Shown piece after piece: positions 1 through 7,759 of a stretch of DNA of 64,000 nucleotides. Position numbers and translations under genes: made by a program. Location of the stretch: NCBI GenBank assembly GCA_004173235.1, contig SEAC01000017.1, positions 1-64,000 of the forward strand. Direction: 5' to 3'. The notes under the pieces were generated by a model. The model had not been told where the DNA came from. It searched no databases and saw only the letters and a program-made list of their open reading frames with translations. How positions within the stretch are numbered: the first letter of the stretch is position 1; each line of letters opens with the position of its first letter. This DNA comes from Chitinophagaceae bacterium (GTDB lineage: Bacteria > Bacteroidota > Bacteroidia > Chitinophagales > Chitinophagaceae).

Positions 1-1880
1 GTATACGCGGCACCAGGGTTGAACTGATCTCCGTCCACACCATCCGCATCCGTAAAAGTGGTAAAGGAGAGTTCGGGGAAAGAAACGCCGTTTCGAAAGG
101 TAGGCGTGCCGCGCGCCAGGCCACCGGGACTGGCCAACCACAATTCTCCTCTGCTGCCGGTGAGTGAAAGCAGGTAACGGGCGGGAAGTCCTTCCTTCTC
201 TGTATAAATACGGTGAAGGCCGGAGCGAAGATGAAGTGCGATCAGGCCATCCGTGCCGGCCATCCACAGCAATGCACGTGTGCTGTCATTCCAGAAGGCA
301 CGTACTTGTGTGCCGGGAAAAAGCATCGTTCCGGTTTTGAACCGCGTAGTTTCCTGAAGCACCTGAACACCTCCCGATTCGAAAGCCACCCAGGCTTTTC
401 CGGAAGGTGCGATCCAGGTGGCCGATACGCGATGCTGGCCGAGCCAGCTAAGGTGCCGAAGCGCGGGAATTCCTCCGGAATCGCGCAGCCAGTATAACCC
501 GATGTTAGTGCCCAGCAGGCATCCTTCGTTCGCCTCCGAAAAAGTCCAGAGCTGTGGTACCTGCAAGGATTCCTGCGGTTGTGGGAACAGGATCGATTGA
601 AAAAAGGTGCCGCCGCGTCGCCGATAGAAGAGCCGGCCCGAACGGCTCGTCCATAAGGTCCCCCTGCGATCGGCGGTGACGAGCGGAACGCTGTTGCCAT
701 AGGGCAGGCGCGGGCCCCGATAAGGTAGTTCTATGGGAATGGTGGCGCCCCCGCGGTCGCTGTGCAAGAGCCCATTCTCGTAGGTGCCCATCCAGATGCC
801 TCCGCTGCTGTCTTCGTAAATGGAGTTGACAAAGAAATCCTGGGGTCCATCTTGCCCGATGCGTCGAAAGGCGGGCTCGCCGGTAACGGCCTTCAGCAAC
901 CCCAGCATGTAAGCGCCAACCCAAAGCGTGCCCGTGCTATCGGCAAAAAAGCAGTATACCGGGTAGTTGGTTCGCGGTGCCTCGTTGCCGTTGATATTGC
1001 CCCGCCAGTGAAAAGCCGAACTGCTACTACGGCGGCAAAATACATTTCCCTTTTCATCTCCCGCCCACAGGTTTCCGGAGGGGTCAGTATAAATACGGCG
1101 TAGCAAAGCGCGTTTTTGCCGCGCGATGCCATGGATCTCCAGTATTCCGTGATGGCCAGTAGCAGGCTCCAGCCAGGATGCCTCCGTGCCTTCGCCAAGA
1201 AACAGAGTATCACGTGCAAAAGCAACCGTGTAACATTTGTGTTGACCGGCGATGCGCATCCACTTGCGTGTGTTCAGATTGAAGGAAAGCAGGCCCTTGC
1301 TGCTCGCGAACCAGAGGCTTCTTCGCCCATCGTAGGTGCCATTGTACATCAACGGGATGGGAAGTCCCTGGCTGTCGGCAACCGTTACGGGGTAATGGCT
1401 TTTCGTGCCCGTGCGGAGGTCAATACGGTACAATCCTTCGGTGGGGGAGCAAAGCCAGAGTTCGTTGCTGGTGCGCAACACGGGGCTGGCAAAGCCCGCG
1501 CGGGAGCCTTCGCCGGTGGGAAGCGATTCGGGCTGCACACGCGTTGTTTGAAGCGAGAGGCGATGAACGCTTTTTTCCGTCGAAAACCAAAGGCTGCCTT
1601 GCCCGTCTTCGAGGAGGTCGCTGCGAATGATGCGCCCCTGCAGTGGGGTAGTCGGGCTATTGTAGCCGGGAAAAGCCTGCATGGATTGCCCGTCGAAACG
1701 CGCGAGGCCGTTGCCGGTAGCCACCCATACAAATCCTTTGTGGTCGCGCGTAATGGCGTATGCGGTGTTTTGCGGCAGGCCGCCCACGCGCTGAAAGTGC
1801 AGCGGGGCTTCTTGCTGGGCCAGGGCTGAAGAGCCCGCAAGTAGAAGCAGCAGTGCGGTGGCGGGCAGGGTTGCGCGCAT
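1..1880 (-). CDS. Two-component regulator propeller sensor protein, N-terminal part (runs off left edge)
   Basis: An uninterrupted minus-strand frame starts with ATG at 1880 and stays open to the window edge (about 626 codons). It opens with a signal peptide (LLLLLAGSSALAQ) and then carries propeller-blade repeats of the D..G.LW.G type, for example DHKGFVWVATGNGLARFDG near residue 50, DPSGNLWAGDEKG and DSSGGIWMGTYENGLL. The last visible residues, DGVDGDQFNPGAAY, are the motif that normally precedes the Y_Y_Y domain. The family is a periplasmic ligand sensor joined to a histidine kinase or a DNA-binding domain; which one applies here lies outside the window. The sensor class is clear; the signal is unknown. 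Confidence 0.85.
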   Translation of the reverse strand, partial: MRATLPATALLLLLAGSSALAQQEAPLHFQRVGGLPQNTAYAITRDHKGFVWVATGNGLARFDGQSMQAFPGYNSPTTPLQGRIIRSDLLEDGQGSLWFSTEKSVHRLSLQTTRVQPESLPTGEGSRAGFASPVLRTSNELWLCSPTEGLYRIDLRTGTKSHYPVTVADSQGLPIPLMYNGTYDGRRSLWFASSKGLLSFNLNTRKWMRIAGQHKCYTVAFARDTLFLGEGTEASWLEPATGHHGILEIHGIARQKRALLRRIYTDPSGNLWAGDEKGNVFCRRSSSSAFHWRGNINGNEAPRTNYPVYCFFADSTGTLWVGAYMLGLLKAVTGEPAFRRIGQDGPQDFFVNSIYEDSSGGIWMGTYENGLLHSDRGGATIPIELPYRGPRLPYGNSVPLVTADRRGTLWTSRSGRLFYRRRGGTFFQSILFPQPQESLQVPQLWTFSEANEGCLLGTNIGLYWLRDSGGIPALRHLSWLGQHRVSATWIAPSGKAWVAFESGGVQVLQETTRFKTGTMLFPGTQVRAFWNDSTRALLWMAGTDGLIALHLRSGLHRIYTEKEGLPARYLLSLTGSRGELWLASPGGLARGTPTFRNGVSFPELSFTTFTDADGVDGDQFNPGAAY

Positions 1881-1897
1881 ACTGAGTTTGGTTGACC

Positions 1898-1905
1898 CCA
1901 AGATA
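1898..1905 (-). promoter_or_regulatory. -7 box of propeller sensor gene
   Basis: TATCTTGG on the minus strand lies 17 nt before the ATG at 1880. It is a one-mismatch match to the Bacteroidota -7 consensus TAnnTTTG. Confidence 0.45.
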
Positions 1906-2006
1906 AGACATCGGCAACCGGTATGCGAAGCTTGTGTTCAAACAAACCGCATCCTGAACGGATACGGTATGATCGCGCCAGAAGGCAGGATGGTGGCCGT
2001 AAAAGC

Positions 2007-2099
2007 GTCCCGGCGGGACGCCATCCTGGTAACCGTGGGTCGGAAACCCACGGCGCCAGCGCGGGAACCGCGAACGAAACGCCCTGCAGGGGCGTCAAT
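2007..2099. repeat. Cluster of three small hairpins upstream of paaE (REP-like)
   Basis: Three palindromes follow each other: GCGTCCC-ggc-GGGACGC, CCGTGGGT-cgga-ACCCACGG and ACGCCC-tgcag-GGGCGT. Such hairpin trios are seen as dispersed repeats in Bacteroidota genomes (from memory). The cluster sits between the start of the divergent sensor gene and the paaE promoter, so it cannot be a terminator of either gene. Confidence 0.6.
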
Positions 2100-2113
2100 T
2101 TAGTACCGTGGGT

Positions 2114-2121
2114 TATCTTTG
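2114..2121 (+). promoter_or_regulatory. -7 box of paaE
   Basis: TATCTTTG is a perfect TAnnTTTG match that ends 10 nt before the ATG at 2132. It supports that start over the in-frame ATG at 2108, which lies upstream of the box. Confidence 0.7.
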
Positions 2122-2131
2122 CGCCCTTGCT

Positions 2132-3211
2132 ATGATCCACTTCCACCCCCTGACCGTAAAGAAAGTTGTTCGGGAAACCGACGACTGTGTGTCGGTCACC
2201 TTCGACGTGCCTGCCGAACTGCAGGAAACCTTCCGCTTTCGGGCAGGGCAGAATCTGACCTTTAAAAAGACCGTCAATGGCGAGGAGCTGCGCCGCAACT
2301 ACTCGCTGTGCAGCTCGCCCCTGGAGGGCAGCCTGCGCGTGGCCGTAAAAAAGGTGGAGGGCGGTGCCTTTTCCACCTGGGCCAACGAGGAGCTCAAGCC
2401 CGGCGACGTGCTCGAAACACTTCCGCCCACCGGCAAGTTCTGCATCGGGCTGAACGCGGCGCACCGGAAGCACTACGTGTTCTTCGCCGCCGGTTCGGGC
2501 ATCACGCCGGTGCTGTCGCTGCTCAAAACCATCCTCGCTTCAGAGCCGCAAAGCCGCTGCACGCTGGTGTATGGCAACCGCAGCAAGAACTCCATCATCT
2601 TCAAAGAAGAACTGGAAGCGCTCAAAGACAAGCATATCGAACGCTTTCGCCTATACCATGTGCTGAGCCGCGAAAAGACCGATGTGGTGCTCAACTACGG
2701 CCGCATCGACCGCGACAAATGCGCGCTGCTCTTCGATAAGGTGATCGACCTCGCTGGCTGCGATGATTTCTTCGTATGCGGCCCCGAGGAGATGATCTTC
2801 TCCGTGCGCGACTACCTGCAGCAGCAGGGCGTGGAGCAGAAGAAGATCCACTTCGAGTTGTTTACCGTGCCCGGACAAAAGAAGTCGAACGTGGAAACGG
2901 AAAAGCAAACCGTGAGCGACAGCGGTCCGCGTGCCGAGGTGCAGGTGAAACTCGATGGCATCGCTTTCGATTTCAACCTTTCGTTCGACGGCCACTCCAT
3001 TCTCGATGCCGCGCTGAAGCAGGGCGCCGACCTTCCGTATGCCTGCAAGGGCGGCGTGTGCTGCACCTGCAAGGCGAAGCTGCTCGAAGGCGAGGTGGAA
3101 ATGGACGAAAACTGGGGGCTTGAACCAGATGAGGTGGCCGCCGGTTATATACTCACCTGCCAGAGCCACCCGAGGTCGGGGAGGGTGGTGGTGGATTTTG
3201 ATGCGAAGTAA
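2132..3211 (+). CDS. paaE: 1,2-phenylacetyl-CoA epoxidase, reductase subunit PaaE
   Basis: PaaE passes electrons from NAD(P)H through FAD and a 2Fe-2S cluster to the PaaA di-iron site, which epoxidises the ring of phenylacetyl-CoA in the cytoplasm. The 359-residue protein has the FAD motif RNYS (55-58), the nucleotide motif GSGITP (121-126) and a C-terminal plant-type ferredoxin domain with cysteines 305, 310, 313 and 343. Length and domain order fit the family. The ATG at 2132 is preferred because the -7 box lies just upstream. It is the first gene of the paa cluster; most bacteria place paaE last in paaABCDE. Confidence 0.93.
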   Translation: MIHFHPLTVKKVVRETDDCVSVTFDVPAELQETFRFRAGQNLTFKKTVNGEELRRNYSLCSSPLEGSLRVAVKKVEGGAFSTWANEELKPGDVLETLPPTGKFCIGLNAAHRKHYVFFAAGSGITPVLSLLKTILASEPQSRCTLVYGNRSKNSIIFKEELEALKDKHIERFRLYHVLSREKTDVVLNYGRIDRDKCALLFDKVIDLAGCDDFFVCGPEEMIFSVRDYLQQQGVEQKKIHFELFTVPGQKKSNVETEKQTVSDSGPRAEVQVKLDGIAFDFNLSFDGHSILDAALKQGADLPYACKGGVCCTCKAKLLEGEVEMDENWGLEPDEVAAGYILTCQSHPRSGRVVVDFDAK

Positions 3212-3212
3212 G

Positions 3213-3295
3213 GTTTGTCGTTTGTTGTTTGTGGTTTGTAGTTCCGCGATGCGCGGCAAACCTTCCGCAGGCGTAAGCAACGACAAACTACAAAC
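3213..3295. repeat. Heptad palindrome element H1 (paaE-paaA junction)
   Basis: Left arm: four consecutive units GTTTGTN at 3213-3240, beginning two bases after the paaE stop. Right arm: GACAAAC and TACAAAC at 3282-3295, complementary to the left arm. The centre contains the small palindrome CCGCGATGCGCGG. The transcript could fold into one long hairpin. Confidence 0.8.
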
Positions 3296-3328
3296 TCTTA
3301 AAACCGCGTTTGCCCGCCCCGGAACGCG

Positions 3329-3336
3329 TAAATTTG
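3329..3336 (+). promoter_or_regulatory. -7 box of paaA
   Basis: TAAATTTG matches TAnnTTTG and ends 18 nt before the paaA ATG. It suggests an internal promoter after repeat H1. Confidence 0.5.
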
Positions 3337-3354
3337 TGATCTAACATTTTCAAC

Positions 3355-4302
3355 ATGAGTGTAGCTGAATTGGAGAAGATCTTCCAGGACAAGATCGATG
3401 CGGATGGCCGCATTGAGCCCAAGGACTGGATGCCGGAGAAATACCGCCAGAACCTGATCCGCCAGATCTCGCAGCACGCGCACAGCGAGATCGTGGGGAT
3501 GCTGCCCGAGGGCAACTGGATCTCACGTGCCCCGTCGCTCAAGCGCAAGCTCATTCTGCTTGCCAAGGTGCAGGACGAGGCCGGCCACGGTTTGTATTTA
3601 TACAGTGCCGCCGAAACGCTCGGCATCTCGCGCGACGAGATGACGGAGCAGCTGCTCAACGGCAAGGCGAAATACTCTTCCATCTTCAATTATCCAACGC
3701 TTACGTGGGCCGATATGGGCGCCATCGGGTGGCTGGTGGATGGCGCTGCCATCATGAACCAGGTGCCGCTGTGCCGCACATCGTATGGCCCCTATAGCCG
3801 CGCCATGATCCGCGTGTGCAAGGAGGAAAGCTTTCACCAGCGCCAGGGCTTCGAGGCGTTGCTCGTGCTGAGCAAAGGCTCCGACGACCAGCGCGCCATG
3901 GTGCAGGACGCCATAGACCGCTGGTGGTGGCCTTCGCTGATGATGTTCGGTCCCACCGACGATGCATCGCCCAACTCGCAGCTTTCGATGAAGTGGAAGA
4001 TCAAGCGCTTCTCGAACGACGAGCTGCGTCAGCGCTTCGTGGATATGATCGCCGAGCAGGTGAAGCTGCTGGGAATGACGCTGCCCGACCCTGATCTGAA
4101 GTGGAACGAAGAGCGGAAGCACTACGACTTCGGGGCCATCAACTGGGAGGAGTTCTGGAACGTGGTGAGCGGCAACGGTCCGTGCAACACGCAGCGCCTT
4201 GCTGCCCGCCAGAAGGCATGGGACGAGGGCGCGTGGGTGCGCGAAGCCGCGGTGGCGCATGCGGAGAAACGGAAAAGCCGTCGTGCGGTGGAAGCCGCGT
4301 AG
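3355..4302 (+). CDS. paaA: 1,2-phenylacetyl-CoA epoxidase, catalytic subunit PaaA
   Basis: PaaA is the di-iron monooxygenase subunit that inserts oxygen into the aromatic ring of phenylacetyl-CoA to give the ring 1,2-epoxide. The 315-residue protein shows the carboxylate-bridged di-iron signatures DEAGHG (E75, H78) and EESFHQ (E158, H161), and the family N-terminus ending in [19 protein letters not shown]. Length is typical. It follows paaE after repeat H1 and precedes paaB after repeat H2, in the same direction. The enzyme works as a PaaABCE complex, and all those subunits are present here. Confidence 0.95.
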   Translation: MSVAELEKIFQDKIDADGRIEPKDWMPEKYRQNLIRQISQHAHSEIVGMLPEGNWISRAPSLKRKLILLAKVQDEAGHGLYLYSAAETLGISRDEMTEQLLNGKAKYSSIFNYPTLTWADMGAIGWLVDGAAIMNQVPLCRTSYGPYSRAMIRVCKEESFHQRQGFEALLVLSKGSDDQRAMVQDAIDRWWWPSLMMFGPTDDASPNSQLSMKWKIKRFSNDELRQRFVDMIAEQVKLLGMTLPDPDLKWNEERKHYDFGAINWEEFWNVVSGNGPCNTQRLAARQKAWDEGAWVREAAVAHAEKRKSRRAVEAA

Positions 4303-4305
4303 GAA

Positions 4306-4380
4306 GTCAAAAAGGCAAAGTCAAAAAACTCTTGCCGACGACCTTTGCTACGAACTTGATTTTGACTTTTGACGTTTGAA
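4306..4380. repeat. Heptad palindrome element H2 (paaA-paaB junction)
   Basis: Left units GTCAAAA, AGGCAAA, GTCAAAA (4306-4326) start three bases after the paaA stop. Right units TTTTGAC, TTTTGAC, GTTTGAA (4360-4380) are their complement and run into an oligo-T tract just before the first possible paaB start. Confidence 0.8.
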
Positions 4381-4388
4381 TTTTTTTT

Positions 4389-4808
4389 ATGCAATTGTTC
4401 CGAAAGTATTTCTACGGTGACTATGATGCGATCCAGAAAGGCGGCGCCCCATCAGGCACCGACTCGTTGAAAGGCGAGGCCCGTGCGGCTGGTCTTCCTT
4501 CCCTTGGGGAAGGGGCGGGGATGGGCCGTGCTGAATGGCCCCTCTGGGAGATCTTCATCCGCTCCAAGCAGGGCCTCGACCACAAGCACGTCGGCTCGCT
4601 GCATGCCGCCGATGCGGCCATGGCGGTAGAGAATGCCCGCGATGTGTATACGCGCCGCCAGGAAGGCGTGAGCATCTGGGTGGTGGAGAGCAAGTTCATC
4701 CACGCCTCCAACCCCGACGAAGCCGAATCGTTCTACGAGCCGTCGAATGACAAGGTGTATCGGCATCCGACGTTCTATGATCTGCCGGATGAACTCACGC
4801 ACATGTAA
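4389..4808 (+). CDS. paaB: 1,2-phenylacetyl-CoA epoxidase subunit PaaB, with N-terminal extension
   Basis: PaaB is the small structural subunit that bridges the PaaAC core. The conserved family begins at AEWPLWEIFIRSKQGLDHKH and ends YRHPTFYDLPDELTHM, about 95 residues. The frame here is open for 44 further codons upstream, to an ATG at 4389. Part of this extension (about 4470-4530, reading LPSLGEGAGMG) is the translation of a hairpin-bearing sequence (CTTCCC ttgg GGAAGG) that looks like a dispersed repeat. Translation may therefore begin at ATG 4521, giving a normal-length protein. The subunit identity is firm; the start is not. Confidence 0.88.
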   Translation: MQLFRKYFYGDYDAIQKGGAPSGTDSLKGEARAAGLPSLGEGAGMGRAEWPLWEIFIRSKQGLDHKHVGSLHAADAAMAVENARDVYTRRQEGVSIWVVESKFIHASNPDEAESFYEPSNDKVYRHPTFYDLPDELTHM

Positions 4809-4810
4809 TG

Positions 4811-4940
4811 GAGAGAAAGAACGCAGATCTTTTATGATCATTAAGATTTTCGCGGATTGCTTTTCTGCGCGCGTAAGCGAATCATAATAATCTTAACAAA
4901 TCTGCGAGACCCCGAAGGGGGCACCTGCGTTCTTTCTCTT
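4811..4940. repeat. Long palindrome element A1 (paaB-paaC junction)
   Basis: Begins GAGAGAAAGAACGCAGAT and ends CTGCGTTCTTTCTCTT, with inner arms around AATCATAATAATCTTAAC and a small hairpin CCCCGAAGGGGG. Related to A2-A5 in this window. It fills the whole gap between paaB and paaC. Confidence 0.8.
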
Positions 4941-4964
4941 TTCGCCAGGCTCCAAATTCCACCA

Positions 4965-5768
4965 ATGAATCAACTCTTCGAATACACCCTCCATCTCGCC
5001 GACAACGCCCTCATCCTCGGCCAACGCAACGCCGAATGGTGCGGCCACGGCCCGGTGCTGGAGCAGGACATAGCCATCACCAACATATCGCTCGACCTCG
5101 TAGGCGCTGCACGCAACCTGTATGCGCTCGCGGCCGAAACCTATAACGGCTTGAGTGACGCGGATAAAGGCGCTGTTGCAGCATTGCTGCCCAGGCCCTG
5201 GAAGTCCTTCAACCGCGCGCTGCAGGAAGACGACCTCGCCTTTCTCCGCGAAGAGCGGCAATACCGCAACGTGCTGCTTGCAGAACTGCCCAAAGGCGAT
5301 TGGGCGTTCACCGTGTTGCGCCAGTTCTTTCTTTCCGTGTTTCAATACCAGCAATACAAAGCCTTACAGCAAAGCACCGACGCATCGCTCGCCGCCATTG
5401 CTGAAAAGTCGCTCAAGGAGGTGGCCTACCACCAGCGCTGGAGCGGCGAGTGGGTGATCCGCCTCGGCGACGGAACGGATGAAAGCCGCCGCCGCATCGA
5501 AGCGGCATTGGAGTTGCTTGCACCCTATACCGGCGAGCTGTTCCGAATGGCAGATTTTGAGTCTGCTGCGTTTACCGTAGACCCTGCAATCCTTCGCGAA
5601 GCCTGGGAAGAAAAGATCAATGCCGTTTTTGCTGAAGCCGGCTTGTCAATGCCCCAAAGCACCTGGCACCAAAGCGGTGGCAAGAAAGGAATACACAGCG
5701 AGCACCTCGGCTACCTGCTCACCGAAATGCAATATTTGCAGCGGACGTATTTGAATGAGACCTGGTAA
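4965..5768 (+). CDS. paaC: 1,2-phenylacetyl-CoA epoxidase subunit PaaC
   Basis: PaaC is the ferritin-like partner of PaaA. It has the di-iron fold but no active metal site, and it stabilises the PaaAC heterodimer. The 267-residue protein starts MNQLFEYTLHLADNALILGQR and contains GHGPVLEQDIAITNISLDLVG and the end motif GGKKGIHSEHLGYLLTEMQ, all typical. A longer in-frame start at 4857 would read through repeat A1, so ATG 4965 is preferred. It is flanked by repeats A1 and H3. Confidence 0.94.
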   Translation: MNQLFEYTLHLADNALILGQRNAEWCGHGPVLEQDIAITNISLDLVGAARNLYALAAETYNGLSDADKGAVAALLPRPWKSFNRALQEDDLAFLREERQYRNVLLAELPKGDWAFTVLRQFFLSVFQYQQYKALQQSTDASLAAIAEKSLKEVAYHQRWSGEWVIRLGDGTDESRRRIEAALELLAPYTGELFRMADFESAAFTVDPAILREAWEEKINAVFAEAGLSMPQSTWHQSGGKKGIHSEHLGYLLTEMQYLQRTYLNETW

Positions 5769-5780
5769 AACAAGTTTTTA

Positions 5781-5895
5781 GTTTACAGTGTAAAGTTTCC
5801 AGTTGAGGGAAGATCGTCGAATAGAATGATCGCGCCTCTTCCATCAGCGGCGCTTCGCGTAACTAAAAACTGCAAACTTCAAACTGTAAACTATT
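5781..5895. repeat. Heptad palindrome element H3 (paaC-paaD junction)
   Basis: Left arm GTTTACA, GTGTAAA, GTTTCCA, GTTGAGG (5781-5808). Right arm AACTAAA, AACTGCA, AACTTCA, AACTGTA, AACTATT (5861-5895). A 24-bp stretch of the arms pairs with about three mismatches. The 7-bp phase is kept on both sides. Confidence 0.85.
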
Positions 5896-5902
5896 TGCCC
5901 TC

Positions 5903-6388
5903 ATGCCCGAACTCCCCCAAATCTGGTCCATCCTCAACGACGTGAAAGACCCGGAGATCCCGGTGCTTTCGGTGCTCGATATGGGCATCGTTCGGGATGT
6001 GGCCGTTTCGGGCGACGAGGTGGTGATCACCATCACACCAACGTATAGCGGTTGCCCGGCGATGGACGTCATTGCCATGGACATCCGCCTCAGGCTCATT
6101 GAGCAGGGGATACGAAAGGTTCAGATCCGGCAGCAGCTCACGCCCGCCTGGACCACCGACTGGATGAGCGCGGAAGTAAAGGAAAAGCTGCGCGCATTCG
6201 GCATTGCGCCACCCAATCCAAAGCAACAATTTTGCAGCACGGATATGTTCCAGGAAGAAAGCGTGCAGTGCCCGCGCTGCAACTCGTGGCACACCGAGCT
6301 CATCTCGCAGTTTGCATCCACTGCCTGCAAGAGCATGTATCGCTGCCTCGATTGCAAGGAGGCGTTCGATCACTTTAAGTGCCATTGA
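5903..6388 (+). CDS. paaD: Phenylacetate pathway Fe-S assembly-type protein PaaD
   Basis: PaaD is needed for active phenylacetyl-CoA epoxidase, probably in maturation of its metal or Fe-S centres. The 161-residue protein has an N-terminal MIP18/DUF59 domain (DVKDPEIPVLSVLDMGIVRDV, TPTYSGCPAMDVI) and a C-terminal cysteine-rich zinc-ribbon-like tail (CPRCNSWH ... CLDCKEAF). Domain order and length are normal. It lies between repeats H3 and A2 in the paa cluster. Confidence 0.93.
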   Translation: MPELPQIWSILNDVKDPEIPVLSVLDMGIVRDVAVSGDEVVITITPTYSGCPAMDVIAMDIRLRLIEQGIRKVQIRQQLTPAWTTDWMSAEVKEKLRAFGIAPPNPKQQFCSTDMFQEESVQCPRCNSWHTELISQFASTACKSMYRCLDCKEAFDHFKCH

Positions 6389-6404
6389 GGCGGCCTGCGG
6401 CCGG

Positions 6405-6532
6405 GAGAGAAAGAACGCTGATTGGTTATGATTTTTATGATTGGCGCAGATTTGTATTCACCGGCGTCAGCAAATCATAATGAATCTTATAAATCTGCGT
6501 GACGCCGAAGGCGGTATCCGCGTTCTTTCTCT
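6405..6532. repeat. Long palindrome element A2 (paaD-paaG junction)
   Basis: Begins GAGAGAAAGAACGC and ends GCGTTCTTTCTCT, with inner AATCATAATGAATCTTAT and the small hairpin GACGCCGAAGGCGG. Its last base is the first base of the paaG -7 box, so the element directly abuts a promoter. Confidence 0.82.
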
Positions 6533-6539
6533 AGCTTTG
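6532..6539 (+). promoter_or_regulatory. -7 box of paaG (near-leaderless)
   Basis: TAGCTTTG is a perfect TAnnTTTG match and ends only 4 nt before the ATG at 6544. Transcription would begin at or next to the start codon. Confidence 0.65.
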
Positions 6540-6543
6540 ACGC

Positions 6544-7317
6544 ATGTCCACGATCCTCTTCGAAGTCCGCGACCACATCGCCTTCATCACGCTCAACCGT
6601 CCCGATAAATACAACGCCTTCAACCGCGAGATGGCGCTGGAGCTCCAGCAGCGGCTCGACGAATGCCGGGCCGAAGCCATCCGCTGCGTATACCTCACGG
6701 GCGCAGGCAAGGCCTTCAGTGCCGGCCAGGACCTCGACGAAGTGGTAGACCCCAACGGGCCAGCCATCGACACGATTCTTGGCGAGCATTACAATCCCAT
6801 CGTGATGCGCCTGCGCAAACTGGAAAAGCCCGTGGTGGCCGCGGTGAACGGCGTGGCCGCCGGAGCGGGCGCCAACATCGCACTTTGCTGCGACGTGGTG
6901 CTGGCGGCGCAGGGCGCTTCCTTCATACAGGCCTTTTCGAAGATCGGCCTCATACCCGACAGCGGGGGCACCTACGTGCTGCCCCGCCTCATCGGTTTCC
7001 AGAAAGCATCGGCGCTCTTCCTGCTCGGCGAGAAAGTGCCCGCCGCCGACGCAGAGCGGATGGGGATGGTATACAAGGTGTTCCCCGACGAGCAGTTTGC
7101 CGAAGAAACGCAGAAGATCGCAGCGACGCTGGCCGCAATGCCTACGCGCGGCCTTGCCCTCACCAAGCTTGCGCTCAACAACTCGATGAATAACCAGTTT
7201 GAAGAGCAGCTTCAGGACGAAGAGATCCTGCAGCAGCGCGCCGGCAGCACGCACGACTACAAAGAAGGCGTGCAGGCATTTTTGGAAAAACGTAAACCGA
7301 CCTTCATTGGAAAATAA
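6544..7317 (+). CDS. paaG: 1,2-epoxyphenylacetyl-CoA isomerase PaaG (enoyl-CoA hydratase family)
   Basis: PaaG converts ring-1,2-epoxyphenylacetyl-CoA into the seven-membered oxepin-CoA in the cytoplasm. The 257-residue crotonase-fold protein has the CoA/oxyanion segments GKAFSAGQDLDEV and VNGVAAGAGANIAL, and GLIPDSGGT, where D139 is the expected catalytic aspartate. The catabolic context separates it from ordinary enoyl-CoA hydratases such as PaaF. The 3' end runs directly into paaI. A -7 box 4 nt upstream supports the start. Confidence 0.88.
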   Translation: MSTILFEVRDHIAFITLNRPDKYNAFNREMALELQQRLDECRAEAIRCVYLTGAGKAFSAGQDLDEVVDPNGPAIDTILGEHYNPIVMRLRKLEKPVVAAVNGVAAGAGANIALCCDVVLAAQGASFIQAFSKIGLIPDSGGTYVLPRLIGFQKASALFLLGEKVPAADAERMGMVYKVFPDEQFAEETQKIAATLAAMPTRGLALTKLALNNSMNNQFEEQLQDEEILQQRAGSTHDYKEGVQAFLEKRKPTFIGK

Positions 7318-7324
7318 ACAACAG

Positions 7325-7759
7325 GTGCACGATGACTTCGCCCGCGAGGTGGTAGATCATATGATGAAGAACGACCGCTTCAGCCAGTGGCTGGGTGTAG
7401 AAATACAGGAGGTGCGCGAGGGCTACAGCCGCATTGCGATGACGCTGCGCGACGAGATGCTGAATGGCTTCGGGATCATCCACGGCGGCATCGCTTTCTC
7501 GCTTGCCGACAGTGCCTTCGCGTTTGCGTGCAACAATCGCAACAACCTGTCGGTTGCGCTCGACACGAGCATCACCTTTACGCGATCGCTGAAACCGGGT
7601 GAGCGCATCACAGCGGAGGCGAAAGAGCTGCACAATGGCCGCAGCACGGGCCTTTATCACATCAACATCAGCAACGACGCGGGCGAGACGGTAGCACACT
7701 TCAAAGGCACCTGCTTCCGCACCAATAAGCCGCTCGTAACTCCGCCCAATTCGCTCTAG
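7325..7759 (+). CDS. paaI: Hotdog-fold thioesterase PaaI
   Basis: PaaI hydrolyses dead-end or stalled CoA thioesters in the phenylacetate pathway. The sequence carries LNGFGIIHGGIAFSLADSAFAFACN, the PaaI hotdog active-site region, and KGTCFRT near the end. The start is uncertain. GTG 7325 gives the usual 11-12 residues before MMKNDRFSQWLG; ATG 7361 would remove the first helix; TTG 7307 would overlap paaG. Its stop overlaps the next start by one base, so the genes are probably translationally coupled. Confidence 0.88.
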   Translation: MHDDFAREVVDHMMKNDRFSQWLGVEIQEVREGYSRIAMTLRDEMLNGFGIIHGGIAFSLADSAFAFACNNRNNLSVALDTSITFTRSLKPGERITAEAKELHNGRSTGLYHINISNDAGETVAHFKGTCFRTNKPLVTPPNSL

